A DNA stretch of 60,000 bases. It comes from Nymphaea colorata. Its lineage: Eukaryota > Streptophyta > Magnoliopsida > Nymphaeales > Nymphaeaceae. The translations under genes were made by a program, and so were the position numbers. The stretch is from assembly GCF_008831285.2 (NCBI RefSeq), contig NC_045149.1, positions 15,652,578 through 15,712,577 on the forward strand, written 5' to 3'. Below the pieces are notes generated by a model that saw only the letters and a program-made list of their open reading frames with translations, did no database searches and was not told the DNA's origin. This document shows, piece by piece, positions 49,734-60,000 of this stretch; within the stretch, counting starts at the first letter, position 1; each line of letters opens with the position of its first letter.

Positions 49734-51325
49734 CCTGTTCCAAAGACGCAACATGACAGTAGTGGCAGGACAATATCAGAACAACCTTATGAATGAAGAA
49801 ACAATGCAAATGCATGCAACTAATCATGCACATGCACCACCACGAATGCATGCATGTGTAAAAGCACAAATTCATGCAGACAGTTTCTGAAACAGCTCGT
49901 GCAAAAGTTCTTAAGATGAATATAGCAGTGTAAGTGAAAATTACTATACACGTTTGTGCCACTTGAACAGTCATAGTAGACAGATCACCTAAATCAGATT
50001 AATCCCATAGTTTCTTAAAATTAGTAAAAAAAAAAAATACAACATTGAAACTTCTATTGCTTTATGCAAGCTCATAACTACATCACCTTCTTTAGCTTGA
50101 AAGCTTTCCTTCTGAGCATACGAAAGATTTGCTGAAACCAACTAAATCTTCGAAGTGTAATTTTCAAAAGCGTCGGGCTATCAAATATCAAACCCTTCCT
50201 CTTAAACATTATCAAGATTGACATTCAAGCTATTTATCCAGTTAATATATTATATCTTGAATTTAATTTAAAGCTATTTATGACCAAAATACTGCAGTTC
50301 TGCTTTCCAAAACCTTCGTTCTTGATATACGATGGATCTACATCATTTAACAAAATTTTCAAATTTTAATCAACTCTCTCAAACTCACCAAGAATCAGAC
50401 CCTCCAACCCCATCAAGACAACTCAAATCTTTGCCTATACTTTTCTGAAACCACTTCATGGCTAGTCACGCCAATCGACATAAAGAATCAGGTAAATATT
50501 ATTGATCGAATTCTTCAGGCATAGCTAGTTATATAAGGTTAAGAAGGACTGAGGTAGCTTGACGCAAGGTAAGTAAACCATGAAGGCAAAAACACAAGTA
50601 ATTAGGAGTCATCGGAACATTTTACAGTCATCCCGAAAACATAGGTTAGTCAAAAGAATGGACAACGTTTCACATACACCACACTGGAAGACATCGATGA
50701 TTACTGTAAAAAGCCCATCTAATCGTTGAAGAGTCCCAAAAATAAACTAAAAGCAAGTCTCGTTTTGTGAAAATGTACAAACCACCAATCCATCTTTCTC
50801 ATTCATTGTTCAAAACCCTCTACATAGCATAACTCCCCAAAATAGAACCCCCAGAGAGAGAGAAAGAGAGGGAGAGAGAGATAGAGAGATAAACTAAAAT
50901 CCAACCAAGTCTATGAGACCAAGATTGATGGACAATCACACCCGATGAGAAAACTAGCATAAAGATCGGTAAGCTTCCCCGGTTACCAAAGGAATTAGAC
51001 ATGACACTGTGCGCATTGAAGACTACCAGAAAAGGGAAAGAAATAAAATGGATGTCGATCCCGATTCGTCAGTTTCGAGAATCTAGCTAAAAAAGCTAGT
51101 GGGTCTCAAATCTTTCCACCTTAAACATCAAAAATTGACAAAAGATGCAGGATTTTATACCTTTTGAAACTTGCAGAAGCCAAGGATCAGACAATGCCCG
51201 ACAGCTCCCTGCAACCAAACTTCCTTCTTTGCAAGAATACCATGTGTCCGCCTCCTTTCATTATTCTGACTCAGCAACCAACTCCATATACCCCAATTCT
51301 CTCTCTCCAGAGGCGCACACACACG

Positions 51326-51377
<52 letters not shown>

Positions 51378-51430
51378 GAAACAGAGAGAGAGAGAGAGAG
51401 AGCAACCAGGCACCGCAGTGAGATAGTCCC
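49734..51430 (-). other. Probable 5'-UTR exon and leader intron of the PUB3-like gene
   Basis: An acceptor GGAACAG lies five bases before the ATG. The best partner donor is AAAAG|GTATAA, making an intron 51160-49735 and an untranslated exon of about 51430-51161. The leader would carry the compound CT/GT/GACA-type array at 51315-51402. A TATA-like AATATATATCG lies near 51457-51466 on the minus strand, about 30 bases upstream of the inferred start. This is an inference from signals; no coding is implied. Confidence 0.4.
51315..51402. repeat. Compound microsatellite (CA)n(GA)n(CAGA)n(GA)n
   Basis: Read directly on the plus strand. It generates artefactual Arg-Glu and Ser-Leu repeat frames. It lies in the inferred leader of the PUB3-like gene, where length changes could affect the transcript. 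Confidence 0.9.
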
Positions 51431-51469
51431 CCAGAACAGGAGATGCTTTACTCGATATATATTTGGGAA

Positions 51470-54400
51470 TATTGTTGTTGTTGCAGGTAGATAGTTTCGG
51501 TGGCTTGCGGAAGCGATGAACAGACAAAACTCAGGCCACTTCTCTTTCTAAAACTGCAAGAAGCTAGGGAATGGAAGGAACCATAGGTATTGCCCTTCAT
51601 GGGGGGAGCAATGTAGACAAATACCAAACTACCCTCATTGATAGCTTTGTTAAACTGCCCTTCCATTGCCTCTTACTCTTTTTTTTCTGTTTTTTTTTTC
51701 TTGCCTTCGTTTGGAGTAAATGGCTGATCTGTAGGGTGTCGATTACCATATGGACAAGGACATCCAAGATGAAAAAGGAAAAACATGCAACATTTGTAAC
51801 ACCAACCCACTGAACACATTTCCTTCCGTGAAATAATGAATCATTGGTCTTCATCATCTTAATATTAAGAAAAATAATTGACATGAACTCGAGATCATTC
51901 TAGTCAACCATTGAAGCAAGACTGTCATCTTCTGCTTAAGTCACTTTAATTAACAATCTGCTTGTTCTTCAACTTGAAAGGAGGGAGTAAAATATATTTC
52001 TTAAACGACTTTTTAGAGAACAGAAGGGTTAAAGACTGACCACCTTTTCTTTCTTCCCTTTTTTTTCTTCTTTTCTTTTTGCCCTTTTATCATCATCGCC
52101 GTGTCCTGGTTGGCATCTCCCATGTCCCCATTTTCTCAACGCTGCCTTTACTACCCCAGCTTTTATTGCGAAATTTCATGATATCGAAACCAGCCAATAC
52201 GACTCACTCCCCGTGTCCCCATCCGACCTCTCAAGTCATCATCACCTTAAAGGATTAAGCGTGAGGTGCAGTTTCTCGCCTGCGATTAAAAATAGTGGAC
52301 TTAGTGTTCTGCATTAACTCAAATTTTTGTGAAATGAATACGACGAATGGAGGACCATACTGTAGCTTTGTGTCCAAGGCCATTAAGACACTGGGTAGAT
52401 CCAATTCCTCCGCCGCAGCTGGGTCTTCTCTTCTTTTTCTGTTGAAATGGCAAGCTGTATCTGATTGAAACCGAACTCTTGCATCGAATCCCTGACCTCG
52501 TACTACTTGAACGTCTTGGATTTTGATATCTTAACCAGATTGATGGATCTCCTGTCGGCAAGGTTGGTAGCCCACGTGGGTTCTGCAGACCGCAGGCCAG
52601 GAGTAGGGATGCAGAGAAAGGCGATGTCCAAGACACTGTACAGGTACCTCTTAATTATTACCCTTTAAGTTGTTCCCGTCAGATTTCACCATGTCTATCT
52701 GATCTGGTGTGGTGTTGACAAGACCGGGAATTTGAGTTGTTTTCCTCCTTCTGTAGTAATGCACTTTTCTAGTTCCTCAGTTTCGGCTGTTTTCATGAAC
52801 ACTGAGTATTTAAGTTGCTGTAAACTAATAGGATAAGCACCTAAAGAGTTCATATTGGCGCTTTAGATTCTATGGTCAGACTTGTTTCATGTCAACCAAA
52901 AATTTTGGGATATGAAGGGGAGCTGTACATAGAACTCATATAAGTATATTATACCGACCCTGCGTCACGGTATACGAGGTGGGTTTTGCTTAAAGTCTCC
53001 AAAGTAAAGCAGGCCCACATTATTTGGTGGGTGCAACTTCAATTGGAAAGATTCGTAAGACGTTTTAAAATACATAGTGTGACGATGAACACAAGACCCA
53101 TCAAGTCGAACACCCAAACAAAAAAGGAAAAGAAAGAAAGAAAAATTATTTTTCCTGCTATGAAAAAGCAGGATCCAAATTTATGACCTGGACATGCTTT
53201 AACTCTTTGGTTTGTAGTTTTTGCCAATGGGGAGGCCCTTTTTTTTGTGGACTTCAACGGCACTTGCTTAGTGGTACTCATTACGTGAACTTGGGGTGCC
53301 AATATGTTTTTACAGAGGTCCATTCTGCTACCTAAAGTTGAGGCAGGGTCAAAGCCACGGATCAGTGCAAGTTGCTTCGTAACAATTACTGGAACCAGCC
53401 ACATTCCACGGACAGCAAAAAGAAATAGCGATTGAGAGAGAGAGGGGATCCATCCTCTTGAAGCTTTGGATGATAAAGTTCTCTTCCCATGAACAGATCA
53501 TGTGCTGGTTCAAATTGGCTCCAAGTAAAGGACGGCGCTTGATGTTGAGAGCAGCAATGCAATGCTTAGTGGGGCCCTGATATGTGGTTGTGATTCACAA
53601 CATGGGGAACTTCCCTTTTTAATCGTAACGCACCATCAAGGCATTTGACCATCTTCCGGCGTCATACATAATGGCCATGACATGATGGCCCCCTCTCTCC
53701 CCCCACCCCTTCCCCCCTCCGAATCCATCGATTTACAAGAGCTCTTTTCTTACATGATCATTCTGATACGAAGCAGAGTATAATCGAAATACACCAACGA
53801 CTACTGTGGTTGAATTTAGGTCCATTCCTCTAGAAGCGTGTGAAGCTGGATAAGAAGAAGAAAAAAAAGATGCTGAGTGTGAAACTATTTTTAAAGATTC
53901 ATTCTTTCACTTTTTTCTATGCTTCAGCAACTTTTTTCACTCGATGCGGTTCATGTTTCCTTCTACGTTTAGAGAATCACTAATTACTACCACATTGGAA
54001 GCTTGGAAGTCAGCGTCTAAATTTCTCCGTTTCGTCAAGGCCTTCGTCAGCAATAGGCGAAGGATTTCTTGATGGTAGTCAACTGCTGCAGCAAAGAAGG
54101 GTAGAAGCATTTTAAAATCCTCCCACCCCTGGTTACGTATTTCTTCAAGCTGACCCCATCCTCTACCAAAAAAATATAGCTGGACGCCATGACAACCTAC
54201 CAAGAATTGATTAGAGACTTTATCTGCAAAAAAATGAGCAGAACCAATTCGAGAAGCAACTCCAAGCGCCAACTTGTGTCCCCATTATTGGACGGAGTTG
54301 CTTAACAAACTTGTCCTTTCTCAGGTTCACAGCCATTTTCAAATACATTCATCATTTGGCCAAACAGATATTGTTCCATCTGAAACCAGAAATGCCTGCC

Positions 54401-57400
54401 TACCACACAGTAATTTGTCACAGGGCACCCAATCATTTCTCTGGAATATCCGTTTCAATTTAAATTGGTAACGGCCTCCTCAAATCTGCAAACAAGATGA
54501 AGAAATCTCTACCACAGTTGAATGACATGAACCCAATTTCGGTTTGTAACTGCAAGCAAGAACTTGAAAATGCTGCAAGCTCAGGTATCTGCTTTATTAC
54601 AAATGCAGCTTATCACTGATGATGACACATTGGATATGCAATTATGCAAAAACGCGTAATAAAACCGTGTGTTCCTTAATCATATGCATTTGTCCCATAT
54701 AAAATGCCAAAATAACCGTCCAACTTCCTGTTCCTTGGATCCTGTTATCCACCATCTAAACGATGGGCACTTTGTAGCCTATTGAATCTGAATAGAGCAA
54801 CAAGGCAACTCCAATTCTTCATTTTCTATCTCATTCAAATATGAGAAACAGCCTGCCAAGTGATGCAAGGAATGGCTGCATACTCATCTCGAGCTTCCCA
54901 GCTAAAGAGTGGGTGAACCATCACCATCATCTTAGAAGATGTTTATGGGGAACAATCCCTTGCACGCAGCCTGGGCCTAATGGACTGAAATCTGTAGCCA
55001 GCTCGTAAACTAGATCACCTCGAGGAATGGGCACGCTAAGTGTGCAAGAGAGATGTAAACGAAGAGATATCCTGCTGCCATTGACTTTGACAGGTCCAAA
55101 GGGGACTCCGTGAACCTACTTAAGATGGACCCCAGTCCACCAAGTTTACAACCAACAAGTGAACCCCACCTGAGTTGACATCTGAAGTTGATGGGTCTGT
55201 TTATTGGTTTTTAAAGATGCAGGATGATTACCCCAAATATTGCTATTTCTAGCTGCTGAACTAGATAGACAAGAGGAAAAACAGGAACGCTTTCCTGGAT
55301 TGCTGATTGTAATGGCCATGAAAAGAAACCCAGGCCTTCTGTAAAAGATGTAGCCAAACGTGCTGAAGGATTCAATGCTGCAAAAGGAGATGACAGATGG
55401 AACAGAGTTCTTTTCAGTCTTTCGAAGAAAACGCCCTTGAAGGCTCGAACCAAACAGAGTGTAACATCATATGTCTCACAAGTCTATGACACAAGAAATA
55501 AGGAGTATCATGCTTACAATGACCAAATAATAGGACATGAGATTGCCTGCACTTCTCGCACATAAACAAGCACATATATATATTATTTACTGATATCTCT
55601 AGAATTACAAATTGTGAAGAACATGTAACTATGCAAGTTCCTAACAAGCTCCCCATAACTTCTAAAGTCGGCGCGTGCCATCTTCCCTTGCAGATAAGTT
55701 CATGAACTTTGTATGATCAGCACAGGAGTGGTTAAATATTCCGCATAAATGCTTACAATAACCAACTGGCTAGATTAAGCACAATATCATGGACCACCAA
55801 AGGGTCAGTTTAGTAGTAGAGGCATTGATCCCTGAAATGAAAACACAAGTTCCTCAAATTGATTCAAATGTCAAGAGCATTCCTGTCGGGCAGAAGTGCT
55901 TGTCAACTTATATATATCCAGAGCAGGAGGGAAAATATGACCAAATAGCTGCAGAAACAATGGCATACGAACTCCTCAAATAAATCAACTAATGTTTAAA
56001 TCATTGCACCTTTACGGTTGAGTTATGGCAAGCCTTTATATGGTCAATGGTAATCTCCATGGTTGTGTTGCTCTTTTCCTGGTCACACTTTAAGTCATCA
56101 TGGATCATACATCATTCTTCCAGCAATATTTTGGAATATGATAAAACATGTTAGACCCCAGGATGCAGGTTTCAGAAAGAAAAGGTTAATTGACACATTT
56201 TAAAGTTGTTCATAGTCCCTGGCAGTCAGCCCTATTATAAGCTATTGAAGGTTTTGATAAAAGTTAAGGATATCCGAATCAACTCTAGAAATTACAAACT
56301 TATCGGCATTCCCCTAAAAAGGATAATCAGCAAATCAATCCCGCTGTTTAATTTAGTTTCTCAATCCCATTCAGGTGTACAAGTTTGCAACACTGACAAA
56401 CAGGACAAGAGCTAAATAATAGAAGTTCCAAAAATAGCGACATAAATTTGAAAAATGTTTGAGGAATTTTCTCTCTAGGCTGGCATCTCATTTATTCAGC
56501 AATATCCACAGATTTATACCCTCATCCAAAAAACAGGCAGCCAGCAAAATTTTCAAGGAATTGTGGGAGTTCCAGGATCAGTTCAGGTACATACCAACAC
56601 TAAAATATCATACTCTTGGAAACAAAATGTTCAACACATTATTAACTGAACAAAATGAAAAAGTCAATAAATACAAAGAGTTTAGACTTTTGAGTAACAA
56701 GGACAGAAAGCAGAAAAGAAAGAAAGAAAGAAAGGGCAAATGTTACATTCATCACGATACCCATGTTGCGAGGAGGAATATTTGATCCTACTGTGCAAGA
56801 AGATGGCCGAAGCCCTTACCTTCCTCCTATCCCCCAGAGTACCTGGCAAATATGCCCCTTAGTAAGAGTAACATAAACAAACTTAACAAGTAAACGTTGA
56901 ATACCGGCAAGAACGAAGGCAGCATTTGCATAAATACATGATCTACAAATTTATTGCTTGCATAAAGTTTCTGGAGCAACATAAACTTGGAGATCATCAA
57001 GCCACAAAACTGCATGCGACTCTCGGGGTGCAAGGCGTCCATGCATGGAACAAGCCACAAAGCGACATCTAAATTTTGAATTTGAATGTTCTCCAGTATT
57101 CATCAATACTTCTGCTTTGTTACAAGTTAAGAATTGCCCATTTTGAGTTCTTTGTGTTTTTACGTAACTAAGCTCATGGAGCCCATTTATCAATAGTCAT
57201 GGTTTATTAAAGTTCATGTTTGGACGTCAATGTACAGTTCTTTTATCCTGCCTCAGCTTCGTCGATTTGGTTATTTAAATCTCTAATCATCAGAAAGAGT
57301 AATTGCCAACTCGAAAGTGTCAATGCCACTGTAATACTTGAAGAATATATATTGTGGGTCAGTGAACTATTGAAGCACATTTCATGCCTTAAAGTTTCCA

Positions 57401-58780
57401 CATGTAAACGCCCTTTCTCCAGGATTGAATTCTTCACGAATACAGGAATGCAAGTATATCTAATATATGAAGTACACAGTGTTACACACTGTGCCTCACA
57501 TGCCCAACACGGACTCCCTTGCACTTGTACCGGTTCCCTCAATATTGGATGGCCAAGCTTGGGCTATGCAAGCACCAACTAGACTGTGCGAGGTGATGCA
57601 TTTTTCTTTTTACCAATTAAAACTGAAGGCATGGAACAGGTTGAGTGCCTTTTTTCCTCAAAAAAAAAAAAAAAAACTTACAAGTTGCGTTCTGGATTAT
57701 ATTCACAGATGTCAATTTTTGAAAAAAGATGCCTGTACGAGAAAAACAGAAGATGAGATTCTTCAAAAATTAGGCCAAATTGTTGAAAAACTGTTAGATG
57801 GCATGCATCACCTGGGTCAGTCAGTTATTCAAGTCGTTCCCACGAGGGAGGCCTGGAAACAGGACAATCTGTTCCATGAAGATCGAGGATGTTCGGTTTT
57901 CTTATTCTTGAGTGTTTTCTGAACAAGCAAGAGGCCAAGGCCTTCTGTTTGCATTTCGAAGAATAGATGCACGATATTTGCAGAAATTGTACTCGAAAAC
58001 TCTTGAAAACTGCACGTTCCTCGTCCCTTGGGATCACAGTCCCCACCCAGTATGTATTCGATCGCCTCGAATTTGAAATTTGAGGTCATTGAAAATCACA
58101 GGATGATTTAAGGTCAGAGCCTCCTCCCATCTCCCATCTGATCTACGATATACAGGTTTTGTCCATAAATGGTAAGATTCAGTGTTTATTTATATTGTAT
58201 AGGTTCCACACAAAAGGAATGTTAGATCAGATCAGGCTATCAAGCACACCCCATGTTTCCATCCATCCTATTTTCGAGTAAGGAGCAAGCTCTGGAGGTG
58301 AATGCCGGCTTGCATCTCTTAAACATTTCGTCAGTGTCTTGGTCGAGGGGCAACCGACTTTAGTGGTGCAACTGGATCGGGTTTGTATGGGCGGGATCAT
58401 TAATTTTGGGCACCGACTCCATGGGAATGGGATAGACGATACCTGCACTCTATGATTTCGGGTTTGGAGTTTAACTACTTCGGATTATTTTCATCGTTTT
58501 GGTTCATACGCGGGCAAGTATTTTTAGTTTAGTTGATTCTAGATTTAGGTTTTGGATCTAATAACGGGCTATTTACCCACACGCAGCGACTTTCTTTGTT
58601 CTCTTTCTGTTATTCAGATCATGTTTACTGTACATGCGTTAGATCCGGGTCAAGAAACCCATCATTTATGCAAAGGTACCTGGTTTTGATCTCCTGCGCC
58701 ATGTCGTTTTACTGTTGCATTTGGATTTGGAGTTATTTCAATATCCGGTTTGCTTTCGGATCCAAACTTGCCCTCCCTCC
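51470..58780. other. Intergenic, no gene seen
   Basis: Frames such as 53937-54272 minus (111 codons), 56459-56785 plus (108), 56951-57193 minus and 57829-58089 minus (86, ATG start) have no recognised domain or supporting splice structure. A (GA)n-type word run lies outside this block at about 50853-50890. A poly-A tract lies at 57660-57677. The first kilobase is probably the promoter side of the PUB3-like gene and the last few hundred bases that of TIM44. Confidence 0.5.
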
Positions 58781-58783
58781 TGC

Positions 58784-58882
58784 GATATTTATTCGTCTTG
58801 TTAACGCCTTTCTTCCTTCTTTCGTCTCCTCCGCAAACCCCTAGCCCCCCCTTCTCTCTCTCTGTCTGTCTTCTCTCTATAG
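58784..58882 (+). promoter_or_regulatory. Core promoter / leader region of the TIM44-like gene
   Basis: GATATTTATTC near 58784 is a weak TATA-like element. It is followed by a pyrimidine-rich leader and a TCTCTCTCTGTCTGTC tract up to the ATG. The AAACCCCTAG at about 58837 is one base off a telo-box, a motif frequent in plant housekeeping promoters. Confidence 0.35.
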
Positions 58883-59164
58883 ATGGGTAGCAGGAAACTG
58901 GTTCGTGATTTCCTCCTGTCGCAGCAAACCCTATTCCTACGTAGGCACTCGAGCCAGGTAGTTTGGTTTACCAAACGTAGGTTGCTTGGAAAAGGCGGGG
59001 ATGATATTTGCCGCCATTCTCAGACAGGACGAAAAATTTGGAATGGCGTCTTATTACTCGTTCTTGATTGTGTTTTTTTAGGCCCCCCATCGTTTTATAG
59101 AGGGCGTGCGCCGGTTTAGTGTCTTCAATGAGTTCTCCAAGAAAGTGAAAGGAGAAGCCAAGAG
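58883..59164 (+). CDS. TIM44: TIM44-like mitochondrial inner-membrane translocase subunit, first two exons (gene continues past window)
   Basis: Exon 1 is 58883-58957 and encodes 25 residues, MGSRKLVRDFLLSQQTLFLR then RHSSQ. It ends in phase 0 at CAG|GTAGTT. Exon 2 is 59082-59164 (after a T-rich tract and AG), encodes APHRFIEGVRRFSVFNEFSK then KVKGEAK, and ends AG|GTAACT in phase 2. An in-frame TAG sits directly before the ATG, fixing the start. The combination MxSRKLVRD...RRFSVFNEFSKK(V/I)KGEA is the N terminus of plant TIM44: an Arg/Lys/Ser-rich presequence followed by the conserved segment. Family knowledge: TIM44 is the matrix-side scaffold that ties mtHsp70 to the TIM23 channel in the presequence-translocase motor. 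The next exon (expected NPEFQ-type start) is not in the remaining 836 bases, so intron 2 is long and the rest lies beyond 60000. The identification rests on about 52 residues; TIM44-1 versus TIM44-2 cannot be told. Confidence 0.85.
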
Positions 59165-60000
59165 GTAACTGTTTTGTCCTTGTTCCTCAATGTGTATCGT
59201 CCTTTTTGGATGGGAAAATTAGCTTGTTCTATGTGTTTTCGTTCTATATGGCCGATGGGGTGTTTTGGGCATTCGTCTATTAGCTTGGTGGAGAATGAAG
59301 ATTATTGTTTTACAGGACCCCATTTATTTTGTGATTATTGTTTTACAGGACCCATTTATTTTGTGCATCTACTTGCTAATCCTTGTTATCTTCATTCGCT
59401 TGATTGCCAGTTGAAGTTGGCACTCGATTGGGCAGCCTATGGTTCTTAGTGGAACGACGTTTGTCACCTTTTCTTTTGTTTATTATTCGACATTTCTGCT
59501 CATCATCAATACATTTTTATCTAATCGATATTCTTGAAGTTGGTTGTTCTTCCAAAAAGGGAGAAATGGAGCTTCTTGGTCACTGCGTGAAACTGATTTT
59601 GGTTGGCCATTTAATTATTTGTATGGAATCGACTTGTGAGCGCAAAATATCAACTTCAGCTAAGCCATCTATGCCACTCAGCAGAATTTCTCGGTTAGGC
59701 ATGTCCGTGTTATGCTATCTGTTCTGTATTATTGTAGTCTAACTTGTCTTTAGTTTCCTCATTGTGGAAAAGTGCCGTTGCAGCGCAAGTTGGTGGGTTA
59801 TGTGCTCTCTCCTTCACATATTTGAAGAATGCTGTGATGCATTCACTTTTTCATGCCTATTCCTGCTAAATTACTAATGTATTACTATGTACAAATACTT
59901 GGTTCTCCACCAAACCGCCTGCTGTGTTTTCAATTTGCTTACCTTTTTTCAAATTTCTTCCAAACAGAAAAATCTAATTCCATATCGCTAGGGGAATTGT
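59165..60000 (+). other. Intron 2 of the TIM44-like gene (incomplete), with a 33-bp tandem duplication
   Basis: It begins GTAACT after exon 2 and runs to the window edge. It contains a tandem pair at 59300-59332 and 59333-59364 (GATTATTGTTTTACAGGACC start) with one base of length difference. The 112-codon frame at 59404-59742 has no TIM44 similarity and is taken as intronic. Confidence 0.6.

Noticed and set aside
51145-51426. Arg-Glu / Thr-His repeat protein frames
   Set aside because: Artefact of the compound microsatellite at 51315-51402.
53937-54272. 111-codon open frame on the minus strand
   Set aside because: Protein-like composition but no recognisable family, no neighbouring exon and no promoter signal.
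56951-57193. 80-codon minus frame ending LDDLQVYVAPETLCKQ
   Set aside because: Reads like protein in places, but the opposite strand is open too, and I could not link it to flanking exons or a family.
57829-58089. 86-codon minus-strand frame with an ATG start
   Set aside because: No homologous family recognised and no upstream promoter or downstream exon; probably chance.
59404-59742. 112-codon plus frame after TIM44 exon 2
   Set aside because: Different from the conserved TIM44 continuation and contains no acceptor in the right phase at its start; intronic.
1-60000. CRISPR arrays, prokaryotic operons, organellar insertions, rRNA genes
   Set aside because: None seen; regular repeats present are tandem or microsatellite, without spacers.
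1-60000. Conserved plant miRNA precursors (for example miR156, 160, 164, 166, 172, 319, 396)
   Set aside because: No mature-sequence match was spotted on reading both strands; this is not an exhaustive search.

Overview
The window is nuclear DNA of a flowering plant. It is AT-rich, gene-poor and microsatellite-rich. It carries split genes with plant-type GT-AG introns, an ALOG/LSH gene (a land-plant family), a plant U-box/ARM ubiquitin ligase and a plant-type TIM44. I cannot place it below angiosperm from the sequence alone. There is no rRNA gene, no convincing tRNA gene, no CRISPR array and no prokaryotic, viral or organellar block.

Layout. Positions 1-17.6 kb are mostly intergenic. They hold a TATA-led but unidentified stretch at the left edge, a possible two-exon gene relic near 5.5-5.9 kb on the minus strand, a GC-rich patch at 8.7-10.0 kb with two perfect CCACGTGG elements, and simple repeats. 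A single-exon ALOG-domain gene (LSH/G1-like) lies on the minus strand at 17.7-18.4 kb. About 1.7-2.2 kb upstream of it is a GC-rich island with W-box and G-box-like motifs. Positions 20.6-34.8 kb have no gene I can defend and hold short tandem duplications, AT-rich dispersed repeats and a SINE-like fragment.

From 35 to 49.7 kb there are two convergent multi-exon genes. An L-threonine aldolase on the plus strand has eight coding exons, a probable 5'-UTR intron and a catalytic lysine in the expected motif. A PUB3-like U-box/armadillo E3 ligase on the minus strand has four coding exons, assembled here to 804 residues, and a probable 5'-UTR intron. Their stop codons are only about 570 bp apart. 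Positions 51.4-58.8 kb are intergenic. The right edge holds the first two exons of a TIM44-like mitochondrial import gene, which runs out of the window.

The four genes look functionally unrelated (organ-boundary regulation, amino-acid catabolism, protein ubiquitination, mitochondrial import), as expected for plant chromosomes. I found no evidence of a novel multi-gene system. The most useful observations are the reconstructed gene models, the possible gene relic at 5.5 kb, the regulatory-looking islands and the repeat structures.
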